Positions 1 to 5,666 of a stretch of 12,329 nt of DNA are shown here, in pieces. The number at the start of each line of letters is the position of its first letter. Position 1 is the first letter of the stretch. The notes beneath the pieces are model-generated. The model made no database searches and was not told where the DNA came from. It was given only the letters and a program-made list of their open reading frames with translations. Origin of the DNA: Synechococcaceae bacterium WBB_10_009 (GTDB lineage: Bacteria > Cyanobacteriota > Cyanobacteriia > PCC-6307 > Cyanobiaceae). A program made the position numbers and the translations under genes. Location of the stretch: the NCBI GenBank assembly GCA_010030955.1, contig RHBP01000040.1:1-12329 (forward strand), in the 5' to 3' direction.

Positions 1-381
1 CACCGCCACATCGGGATACTTCTGGCGAAACAGCCCGATCATGCGGGGCATCAAATAGGTGCCCGTGGTCTGGCTGGCGCCCACGACCAGCGAGCCGCCC
101 TTGAGGTTGTGCAGGTCGTCGAGGGCGCGGCAGGCCTCCTGGCACTGGCTGAGGATGCGGTCGCAGTAGCTGAGCAGCAGGTGCCCGGCCTCCGTGAGCT
201 GGGCCTTGCGGCCACCCCGATCGAACAGCGACACATCCAGCTGCTTCTCGAGGTTCTGGATCTGCAGGCTCACCGCCGGCTGGGTGACATACAGGCTGTC
301 GGCCGCCTTCTTGAAGCTGCCCTCGCTGGCGATGGCCCGCAAAATGCGCAGCTGATCGAGGGTGAAGGGCAGATCAGCCAT
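1..381 (-). CDS. rbcR: LysR-family transcriptional regulator RbcR, N-terminal part (truncated by window edge)
   Basis: Reading the reverse strand from ATG at 381 gives 127 residues that stay open to base 1, so the C-terminal half lies outside the window. Residues about 5-65 form the LysR winged helix-turn-helix (GSFKKAADSLYVTQPAVSLQ, then LFDRGGRKAQLTEAG). The linker helix follows, and the effector-binding domain begins near residue 96 (GGSLVVGASQTTGTYLMPRM). This matches the cyanobacterial RbcR/NdhR/CmpR group, which controls Rubisco, carbon uptake or ndh genes in response to carbon metabolites; RbcR is my choice from the opening LPFTLDQLRILRAI. An in-frame ATG at 411 would add ten residues (MSTAEAQRPC). 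I prefer 381 because family members start close to this motif and a -10-like TAGAGT (419-414) would place transcription start inside the longer version. It is divergent from the Z-ISO gene. The family is certain; the exact paralogue is less so. Confidence 0.9.
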   Translation of the reverse strand, partial: MADLPFTLDQLRILRAIASEGSFKKAADSLYVTQPAVSLQIQNLEKQLDVSLFDRGGRKAQLTEAGHLLLSYCDRILSQCQEACRALDDLHNLKGGSLVVGASQTTGTYLMPRMIGLFRQKYPDVAV

Positions 382-413
382 GCAGGGGCGCTGCGCTTCC
401 GCGGTGGACATGA

Positions 414-419
414 ACTCTA
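414..419 (-). promoter_or_regulatory. Possible -10 box for rbcR
   Basis: On the reverse strand this reads TAGAGT, fitting the TANNNT pattern of cyanobacterial housekeeping -10 boxes. Transcription would start near base 407, giving a leader of about 25 nt before ATG 381. No convincing -35 is seen. Inferred from sequence pattern only. Confidence 0.25.
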
Positions 420-482
420 GGAGGGATCAACGGCGGCTCAGGCGGGTGGCGAGAATCGCGGCTTGCTGAGCCCAACGCCTCC

Positions 483-1247
483 GTGCAGCCCCCCCTGCAG
501 CCCCCCCTGACGGCGCCCAACCAGCTGCACCACAGCAGCTGGGTGATGCTGGCGCTGCTGCTGGGTTTTGCCGTGCTGCACAGCGGCGGGGCCTCCCTGC
601 GGGCCTGGGGGGCCCAGCGCATCGGTGAGCGGGCCTGGCGGCTGCTGTTTGCGGCCGTGAGCATCCCGGCGGCCGTGGTGGTGATCGGCTACTTCCTGGC
701 CCACCGCTACGACGGCCTGCGCCTCTGGAACCTGCAGGACCAGCCCTGGATCGTTCCGCTGGTGTGGGGTGGCACCGCCATCAGCTTCCTGTTTCTCTAC
801 CCGGCCACCTACAACCTGCTGGAGATCCCGGCGGTCTTCAAACCCCAGGTGCGGCTCTACGCCACGGGGATCATCCGCATCAGCCGCCACCCCCAGGCGG
901 TGGGCCAGATCCTCTGGTGCGCCACCCATCTGCTCTGGATTGGCAGCAGCTTCATGGTGGCGGCCTGTGTGGGGCTGGTGGCCCACCACCTGTTCGCCGT
1001 CTGGAACGGGGACCGGCGCCTGGCCAACCGCTTTGGAGACGCCTTCGAGGACCTCAAGGCCAACACCTCCGTGGTGCCCTTCCGGGCGGTGCTCGATGGC
1101 CGGCAGCGGTTGGTGCTGGCGGAATTCCTGCGGCCAGCCCAGCTGGGCATCGCCATCGCCATCGGGGTGTTCTGGTGGGCCCACCGGTTCATCGGAGCCG
1201 GTGCCACCGCCTTCTCGCGCACGGCCCTGGCCCACTGGCTGGGCTGA
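483..1247 (+). CDS. NnrU/Z-ISO family membrane protein, probable 15-cis-zeta-carotene isomerase
   Basis: A 254-residue hydrophobic protein with about six membrane segments. It carries the NnrU-family signature but resembles the plant zeta-carotene isomerase Z-ISO closely along its length: HSGGASLR (33-40), IGER (47-50), HRYDG (74-78), FLYPATYNLLE (104-114), SRHPQAVGQI (134-143) and AHHLFAVWNGDRRL (167-180). Z-ISO is a haem-b enzyme that converts the 15-cis bond of tri-cis zeta-carotene to trans in carotenoid synthesis, letting the pathway run without light. H33 and H149 are 116 residues apart, as are the reported haem ligands of maize Z-ISO. The start is uncertain: GTG 483 opens directly into a 12-bp tandem repeat, and GTG 543 or ATG 546 would still leave the whole conserved region. 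It lies 73 bp upstream of ndhF1 in the same direction. Databases may call it simply NnrU (denitrification-related); I consider that name misleading here. Confidence 0.87.
   Translation: MQPPLQPPLTAPNQLHHSSWVMLALLLGFAVLHSGGASLRAWGAQRIGERAWRLLFAAVSIPAAVVVIGYFLAHRYDGLRLWNLQDQPWIVPLVWGGTAISFLFLYPATYNLLEIPAVFKPQVRLYATGIIRISRHPQAVGQILWCATHLLWIGSSFMVAACVGLVAHHLFAVWNGDRRLANRFGDAFEDLKANTSVVPFRAVLDGRQRLVLAEFLRPAQLGIAIAIGVFWWAHRFIGAGATAFSRTALAHWLG
486..509 (+). repeat. Perfect 12-bp tandem repeat, two copies, at the 5' end of the Z-ISO gene
   Basis: The unit CAGCCCCCCCTG occurs twice back to back and encodes QPPLQPPL (residues 2-9). Each unit contains a run of seven C, which is prone to slippage. It lies upstream of the conserved part of the protein. 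Confidence 0.85.
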
Positions 1248-1291
1248 TCCGCACCCCCCAACAGAGCCGCAGAAAGCTTGCAACGGGCTGC

Positions 1292-1304
1292 CTACACTCA
1301 GGCC
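1292..1304 (+). promoter_or_regulatory. Probable ndhF1 promoter, -10 region
   Basis: CTACACTCAGGCC contains the -10-like TACACT (1293-1298) with 22 bases between it and the ndhF1 ATG. Twelve of the 13 bases recur upstream of ndhD1 (3504-3516) at nearly the same distance from the start codon. No clear -35 is visible. The expected leader is about 15 nt and has no Shine-Dalgarno sequence. Confidence 0.45.
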
Positions 1305-1320
1305 GACTGCCCCGCGCCGG

Positions 1321-3333
1321 ATGCCCTCGCCCGCCGAACTCGCCTGGCTGATTCCGGTGTTGCCCCTGGCGGGGGCCTGCCTGGTGGGCCTGGGGCTGAT
1401 CAGTTTCAACCGCACCATCAACCGGCTGCGCAAACCCGTGGCGCTGCTGCTGATCAGCTGCGTGGGCGGGGCGGCGGTGCTCAGTTATGCGGTGCTGGCG
1501 CAGCAGCTGGCGGGGGCCGCCCCCACCGAAGTGCTGTTCAACTGGGCCAGCGCCGGCAGCTTCACCCTGGAGATGGGCTTCCGGGTGGATGCCCTCGGTG
1601 CCGTGATGCTGGCGCTGGTCACCACCATCGCGCTGTTGGTGATGGTGTACTCGGATGGCTACATGGCCCACGACAAGGGCTATGTGCGCTTCTTCACCTA
1701 CTTGGCCCTGTTCAGCAGTTCGATGCTCGGGCTGGTGATCAGCCCCAACCTGCTGGAGATCTATGTGTTCTGGGAGCTGGTGGGCATGTGCTCCTACCTG
1801 CTCGTGGGCTTCTGGTACGACCGCGATGGCGCCGCCAATGCCGCCCAGAAGGCCTTTGTGGTGAACCGCGTCGGCGACTTCGGCCTGCTGCTGGGGATTC
1901 TTGGGCTGTTCTGGGCCACGGGCAGCTTCGGGTTTGAGGAGATCGGCAGCCGCCTGCAGGGGGCCATCAGCAGCGGCAGCGTGAGCACTGGCGTGGCGGT
2001 GCTGCTGTGCCTGCTGGTGTTCATGGGGCCGATGGCGAAATCAGCCCAGTTCCCCCTGCATGTGTGGCTGCCGGACGCCATGGAGGGCCCCACGCCGATC
2101 TCGGCCCTGATCCACGCCGCCACGATGGTGGCGGCCGGCGTGTTCCTGGTGGCCCGGCTGCAGCCGGTGTACGTGCCCTTCCCCCAGGTGCAGCTGGTGA
2201 TCGCCGTGGTGGGAACGATCACCCTGTTTCTGGGGGCGTCGATCGCCCTCACCCAGATGGACCTCAAAAAGGGCCTGGCCTACAGCACCGTGAGCCAGCT
2301 GGGTTACATGATGCTGGCCATGGGCTGCGGCGCCCCGGTGGCCGGCATGTTCCACCTGGTGACCCACGCCTTTTTCAAGGCGATGTTGTTCCTCGGGTCG
2401 GGCTCGGTGATCCACGCCATGGAGGAGGTGGTGGGCCACGAGCCGGTGTTGGCCCAGGACATGCGGCTGATGGGTGGCCTGCGGCGCTGGATGCCCGTCA
2501 CCAGCACCACCTTCTTCATCGGCTGCCTCGCCATCAGCGGCATTCCGCCCCTGGCGGGCTTCTGGAGCAAGGATGAAATCCTGGGCCAGGCCTTTGGCAG
2601 CTTCCCCCTGCTCTGGGCCGCCGGCTTCCTCACCGCCGGCATGACCGCCTTCTACATGTTCCGGCTCTACTTCCTCACCTTTGAAGGGAGCTTCCGGGGC
2701 AACGACAGCGCCCTGCAGGCCCAGCTGCTCACGGCCGCCGGCAAGGGCGGCGACGAGCACGGCGATGGCCACGGCCACAGCCACGCCGAGCACCCCCACG
2801 AATCGGGTTGGCAGATGGCCATGCCGCTGGCGGTGCTGGCGGTGCCTTCCGTGTTGGTGGGCCTGCTGGGGGTGCCCTGGAACAGCCGCTTCGGCCAACT
2901 GCTCGACCCCCAGGAGGCGGCCGAGGTGGCGGAGCACTTCAGCTGGGGCGAGTTTCTGCCCCTGGCCGGCGCCTCGGTGACGATCTCCCTCGTCGGCATC
3001 ACCGTGGCGGTGCTGGCCTACGCCCTGCATCGGTTGGATCTGGCCACCGCCGTGGCGGCCCGCTTCCCCGCCATCAACCGCTTCCTGGCCAACAAGTGGT
3101 ATCTCGATGAGATCAACGACAAGCTGTTCGTGCAGGGGAGCCGCAAGCTCGCCCGCTCGGTGCTGGAGGTGGACTCCAAGGTGGTGGATGGGGTGGTGAA
3201 CCTCACCGGCCTGGTGACCCTCGGCAGCGGCGAAGGCCTCAAATACTTCGAAACCGGCCGGGCGCAGTTCTATGCCCTGATCGTGTTCGGTGGCGTGATC
3301 GCCCTGGTGGTGCTGTTCGGCGTCCTCGGCTAA
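1321..3333 (+). CDS. ndhF: NAD(P)H-quinone oxidoreductase subunit 5 (NdhF1)
   Basis: A 670-residue antiporter-like membrane subunit of the cyanobacterial NDH-1 complex in the thylakoid. The complex takes electrons from ferredoxin to plastoquinone for respiration and cyclic electron flow while pumping protons. Visible features are the TM5 glutamate (E152 in YVFWELVGMCSYLL), K240 and H247 in KSAQFPLHVWLPDAMEGPTP, H265, K353 in THAFFKA, and GFWSKDEIL. The length and C-terminal extension fit NdhF1 of NDH-1L; NdhF3/F4 of the CO2-uptake complexes are usually shorter, and no cup genes are nearby. A histidine-rich loop spans residues 480-493. The frame is open further upstream (to about 769), but that part lies inside the Z-ISO gene; ATG 1321 gives the normal N terminus (PAELAWLIPVLPLAG). 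ndhD1 follows after a 201-bp structured gap. Confidence 0.97.
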   Translation: MPSPAELAWLIPVLPLAGACLVGLGLISFNRTINRLRKPVALLLISCVGGAAVLSYAVLAQQLAGAAPTEVLFNWASAGSFTLEMGFRVDALGAVMLALVTTIALLVMVYSDGYMAHDKGYVRFFTYLALFSSSMLGLVISPNLLEIYVFWELVGMCSYLLVGFWYDRDGAANAAQKAFVVNRVGDFGLLLGILGLFWATGSFGFEEIGSRLQGAISSGSVSTGVAVLLCLLVFMGPMAKSAQFPLHVWLPDAMEGPTPISALIHAATMVAAGVFLVARLQPVYVPFPQVQLVIAVVGTITLFLGASIALTQMDLKKGLAYSTVSQLGYMMLAMGCGAPVAGMFHLVTHAFFKAMLFLGSGSVIHAMEEVVGHEPVLAQDMRLMGGLRRWMPVTSTTFFIGCLAISGIPPLAGFWSKDEILGQAFGSFPLLWAAGFLTAGMTAFYMFRLYFLTFEGSFRGNDSALQAQLLTAAGKGGDEHGDGHGHSHAEHPHESGWQMAMPLAVLAVPSVLVGLLGVPWNSRFGQLLDPQEAAEVAEHFSWGEFLPLAGASVTISLVGITVAVLAYALHRLDLATAVAARFPAINRFLANKWYLDEINDKLFVQGSRKLARSVLEVDSKVVDGVVNLTGLVTLGSGEGLKYFETGRAQFYALIVFGGVIALVVLFGVLG

Positions 3334-3361
3334 CACCAAGAGCCCAGCTCCCTCCCGCCAC

Positions 3362-3389
3362 CGGTTGGTTGGGGTCGGTTGGTTGGGGT
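3362..3389 (+). repeat. G-rich 14-bp tandem repeat, two perfect copies
   Basis: CGGTTGGTTGGGGT occurs at 3362-3375 and again at 3376-3389. The six G-runs separated by TT or TC could fold into a two-tetrad G-quadruplex on the coding strand. The second copy also provides the 5' part of the inverted repeat at 3381-3448. Confidence 0.85.
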
Positions 3390-3448
3390 GTCGCTGCACG
3401 GCGCTGTTCCGCCCCCAGCGGTGAGCGCCGCGCAGCAACACCCCAACC
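3381..3448. repeat. Long imperfect inverted repeat (25-bp arms) between ndhF1 and ndhD1
   Basis: Arms 3381-3405 and 3424-3448 are complementary at 23 of 25 positions around an 18-base loop, starting with GGTTGGGGTGT and ending with ACACCCCAACC. The two exceptions (3392/3437 and 3398/3431) are C-A in the plus-strand RNA but G-U wobble pairs in a minus-strand RNA. It could act as an ndhF1 terminator or processing stem, as a small non-coding RNA fold, or be a dispersed repeat. No T-tract follows it, so a standard intrinsic terminator is not shown. Confidence 0.8.
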
Positions 3449-3503
3449 CACATCGCTCTGTGTGACATCCGGCACGGCTTCCAGGCAGAGCTGGGCAGGA
3501 TTT

Positions 3504-3516
3504 CTACACTCCGGCC
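3504..3516 (+). promoter_or_regulatory. Probable ndhD1 promoter, -10 region
   Basis: CTACACTCCGGCC contains TACACT (3505-3510) with 24 bases between it and the ndhD1 GTG. It is nearly the same as the element before ndhF1 (1292-1304). This suggests ndhD1 has its own promoter and does not depend only on readthrough from ndhF1. Confidence 0.45.
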
Positions 3517-3534
3517 AGCACCAAGAGCCGATCT

Positions 3535-5166
3535 GTGCCCCTGGATTTCGCCGCCACCCTGGCCGCCGCAACGGCCCAGGCCAGCAGCACAGCCTTCCCC
3601 TGGCTCAGCGCCGCGATCCTGTTCCCGATCGCAGCCGCCCTCTGCATTCCCTTCGTCCCCGACAAGGGCGATGGCAAGCAGGTGCGCTGGTTTGCCCTGG
3701 GGGTGGCGCTGATCACCTTCCTGCTCACCGTGGGCGGGTACCTCAACGGCTACGACCCCAGCAACCCCAACCTGCAGCTGGTGGAAAAGGTCTCCTGGCT
3801 GCCTGACCTGGGGCTGGCCTGGTCGGTGGGGGCCGATGGCCTCTCCATGCCCCTGATCCTGCTCACCAGCTTCATCACCGCCCTGGCGGTGCTTGCCGCC
3901 TGGCCGGTGAGTTTCAAGCCACGGCTGTTCTATTTCCTGCTGCTGGCCATGGATGGCGGCCAGATCGCCGTGTTCGCCGTGCAGGACATGCTGCTGTTTT
4001 TCCTGGCCTGGGAGCTGGAACTGCTGCCGGTGTACCTGCTGCTGGCCATCTGGGGCGGCAAGAAGCGCCAATACGCGGCCACCAAATTCATCCTCTACAC
4101 GGCCGGCAGCTCGCTGTTCATCCTGCTGGCGGGCCTGGCCATGGCCTTCTACGGCGGCCATGTGAGCTTCGACTACACCGAGCTGATGGCCAAGGACTTC
4201 CCCGCCAAGTTCCAGCTGCTGGCCTATGCGGGTCTGTTGATCGCCTTCGGGGTGAAACTACCGATCGTGCCCCTGCACACCTGGCTGCCGGATGCCCACG
4301 GCGAGGCCACTGCACCGGTGCACATGCTGTTGGCGGGCATCCTGCTGAAGATGGGGGGCTACGCCCTGCTGCGCTTCAACTGCCAGATCCTCCCGGATGC
4401 CCACGCGGTGTTTGCGCCGCTGCTGGTGGTGCTGGGGGTGGTGAACATCATTTATGCGGCGCTCACCTCCTTCGCCCAGCGCAACCTCAAACGCAAGATC
4501 GCGTACAGCTCCATCAGCCACATGGGCTTCGTGCTGATCGGCATCGGCAGCTTCAGCGCCCTGGGCTCCAGCGGCGCCATGCTGCAGATGGTGAGCCATG
4601 GCCTGATCGGCGCCTCGCTGTTCTTCCTGGTGGGGGCCACCTACGACCGCACCCACACCCTGCAACTCGATGAGATGGGCGGGGTGGGCCAGAGGATGCG
4701 CAAAATGTTCGCCCTCTGGACCGTCTGTTCCCTGGCCTCCCTGGCCCTGCCCGGCATGAGCGGCTTCGTGAGCGAACTGATGGTGTTCGTGGGCTTCGCC
4801 ACCGACGACGCCTACACCCTGCCGTTCCGGGTGGCGGTGGACGGCCTGGCGGCCATCGGCGTGATTCTCACGCCGATCTATCTGCTCTCCATGCTGCGGG
4901 AAATCTTCTACGGCCAGGAGAAAGCCGAACTGGTGGCCCACACGCAGCTGGTGGATGCCGAGCCCCGCGAGATCTACATCATCGGTTGCCTGCTGGTGCC
5001 GATCATCGGCATCGGCCTCTATCCACGCCTGATGACCGACACGTACCGCGCCACGATGGAGCAGCTGGTGGCCCGTGATGAACGCGCCATGAAGGCGCTC
5101 AATGGCCCGGTGGGCTCCTCGGCCCTGATCCGGCAGGCTCCGCTGCGGGCGCCTGGACTCGGGTAA
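3535..5166 (+). CDS. ndhD: NAD(P)H-quinone oxidoreductase subunit 4 (NdhD1)
   Basis: A 543-residue antiporter-like membrane subunit of NDH-1, partner of NdhF1 at the distal end of the membrane arm. Conserved features include the TM5 glutamate E160 (FFLAWELELLPVYLLLAIWGG), K241 and H248 in VKLPIVPLHTWLPDAHGEA, HMLLAGILLKMGGY, and LPGMSGFVSELMVF. The length and its pairing with ndhF1 fit NdhD1/D2 of the respiratory and cyclic-flow complex rather than NdhD3/D4 of CO2 uptake. The start is GTG; the N terminus (PLDFAATLAAATAQASS) is a little long, but no ATG occurs before the first membrane segment, so GTG 3535 is the best choice. It has a promoter-like element of its own just upstream. Confidence 0.96.
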   Translation: MPLDFAATLAAATAQASSTAFPWLSAAILFPIAAALCIPFVPDKGDGKQVRWFALGVALITFLLTVGGYLNGYDPSNPNLQLVEKVSWLPDLGLAWSVGADGLSMPLILLTSFITALAVLAAWPVSFKPRLFYFLLLAMDGGQIAVFAVQDMLLFFLAWELELLPVYLLLAIWGGKKRQYAATKFILYTAGSSLFILLAGLAMAFYGGHVSFDYTELMAKDFPAKFQLLAYAGLLIAFGVKLPIVPLHTWLPDAHGEATAPVHMLLAGILLKMGGYALLRFNCQILPDAHAVFAPLLVVLGVVNIIYAALTSFAQRNLKRKIAYSSISHMGFVLIGIGSFSALGSSGAMLQMVSHGLIGASLFFLVGATYDRTHTLQLDEMGGVGQRMRKMFALWTVCSLASLALPGMSGFVSELMVFVGFATDDAYTLPFRVAVDGLAAIGVILTPIYLLSMLREIFYGQEKAELVAHTQLVDAEPREIYIIGCLLVPIIGIGLYPRLMTDTYRATMEQLVARDERAMKALNGPVGSSALIRQAPLRAPGLG

Positions 5167-5182
5167 CGAAGCTGTGCTGTGG

Positions 5183-5208
5183 GGCCCATCGGTGTGCACG
5201 ATCGGGCC
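5183..5208 (+). terminator. Possible hairpin after ndhD1
   Basis: GGCCCATCG (5183-5191) pairs with CGAT-c-GGGCC (5199-5208), leaving one bulged C and a seven-base loop. It lies 16 bases after the ndhD1 stop codon. No T-run follows, so it may be a processing or attenuating stem rather than a strong terminator. Confidence 0.35.
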
Positions 5209-5216
5209 GACCTCCG

Positions 5217-5222
5217 TAGCCT
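5217..5222 (+). promoter_or_regulatory. Possible -10 box for the LapA-like gene
   Basis: TAGCCT fits TANNNT and lies 29 bases before ATG 5252. It is followed by CAGGC, as is the ndhF1 element. The small palindrome TCAGGCACCTGA (5222-5233) covers the predicted start of transcription. Pattern-based only. Confidence 0.3.
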
Positions 5223-5251
5223 CAGGCACCTGAATCCGCCGCCCCCCAGCG

Positions 5252-5611
5252 ATGAAGCAGCTGAACTTCCTGCTGATCTTCAGTTTCGGCCTGGCGATGG
5301 TGATGTTCACCCTGGAGAACACCGCAGCCACCACGGTGACCTTCCTGCCGGGCCTCACCACCACCATGCCCCTGGCGGCGCTGCTGCTGCTGGTGGGGGG
5401 CATCGGCGCCACCGCCGCCTGGGTGTTTGCGGTGTGGACCGGGGTGGTGAAGCGCGTGGAAAACCAGAGCAACCCCGGGGAGCTGGAGGCCCAGCAGGTG
5501 CGCATCCGTGAACTGGAGCTCGACGTGGAGCGTTACCGCGCCACCGTTGACGCCCAGCTGTCGCTGCTGCCGGCGGCCGGAGGCAGCTCGGCCCAACGCG
5601 AAGCGGCATGA
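5252..5611 (+). CDS. LapA/DUF1049-like small membrane protein
   Basis: A 119-residue protein with two membrane segments (about 4-21 and 39-64), the short linker ENTAATTVTFLPG between them, and a charged C-terminal helix (about 76-105, EAQQVRIRELELDVERYRA) that probably forms a coiled coil. This is the layout of the LapA domain (DUF1049), named after an E. coli inner-membrane protein that helps regulate lipopolysaccharide assembly. Its role in cyanobacteria is not established. ATG 5252 places the first membrane segment directly at the N terminus. It lies between ndhD1 and scpA, each with small gaps, and may be expressed from its own -10-like box. A structural part in NDH-1 is conceivable from position alone but nothing in the sequence shows it. 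Confidence 0.85.
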   Translation: MKQLNFLLIFSFGLAMVMFTLENTAATTVTFLPGLTTTMPLAALLLLVGGIGATAAWVFAVWTGVVKRVENQSNPGELEAQQVRIRELELDVERYRATVDAQLSLLPAAGGSSAQREAA

Positions 5612-5639
5612 ACGCCGGGGCAAAGCGCCGAAAAGCCGG

Positions 5640-5645
5640 TACGTT
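5640..5645 (+). promoter_or_regulatory. Possible -10 box for scpA
   Basis: TACGTT fits TANNNT and lies 21 bases before the TTG start of scpA, a spacing like that of the ndhF1, ndhD1 and pedR boxes. No -35 is evident. Confidence 0.3.
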
Positions 5646-5666
5646 GGGGTGAGTCCAGGCTGATCC

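Larger units (their letters stand above)
3334..3529. repeat. 11-bp direct repeat at both ends of the ndhF1-ndhD1 gap
   Basis: CACCAAGAGCC occurs at 3334-3344, directly after the ndhF1 stop codon, and again at 3519-3529, five bases before the ndhD1 start. The match is exact and does not extend on either side. Everything else in the gap lies between the copies. It could be a target-site duplication, a recombination scar or coincidence; no terminal inverted repeats sit just inside the copies. Confidence 0.7.

Noticed and set aside
483..1247. NnrU as a sign of denitrification
   Set aside because: No nitrite or nitric oxide reductase genes are present and the sequence fits plant-type Z-ISO; the NnrU name reflects shared family only.
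1268..1285. Possible small hairpin around the AAGCTT site before ndhF1
   Set aside because: The pairing is short and weak and no T-run follows; not supportable as a terminator of the Z-ISO gene.
769..1320. Upstream extension of the ndhF1 frame
   Set aside because: It lies inside the Z-ISO gene in another frame and the added sequence is rich in S, R, P and W; NdhF starts normally at 1321.
438..1433. 331-residue open frame on the minus strand opposite the Z-ISO gene
   Set aside because: Low-complexity G/Q/H/P composition and no domain; the plus-strand protein is clearly conserved.
2041..5505. Very long open frames on the minus strand opposite ndhF1 and ndhD1 (2041-4161 and 4258-5505)
   Set aside because: They are rich in H, Q, G and A with no recognisable domain and cross two genes and the gap between them; this is the usual shadow of GC-rich coding DNA.
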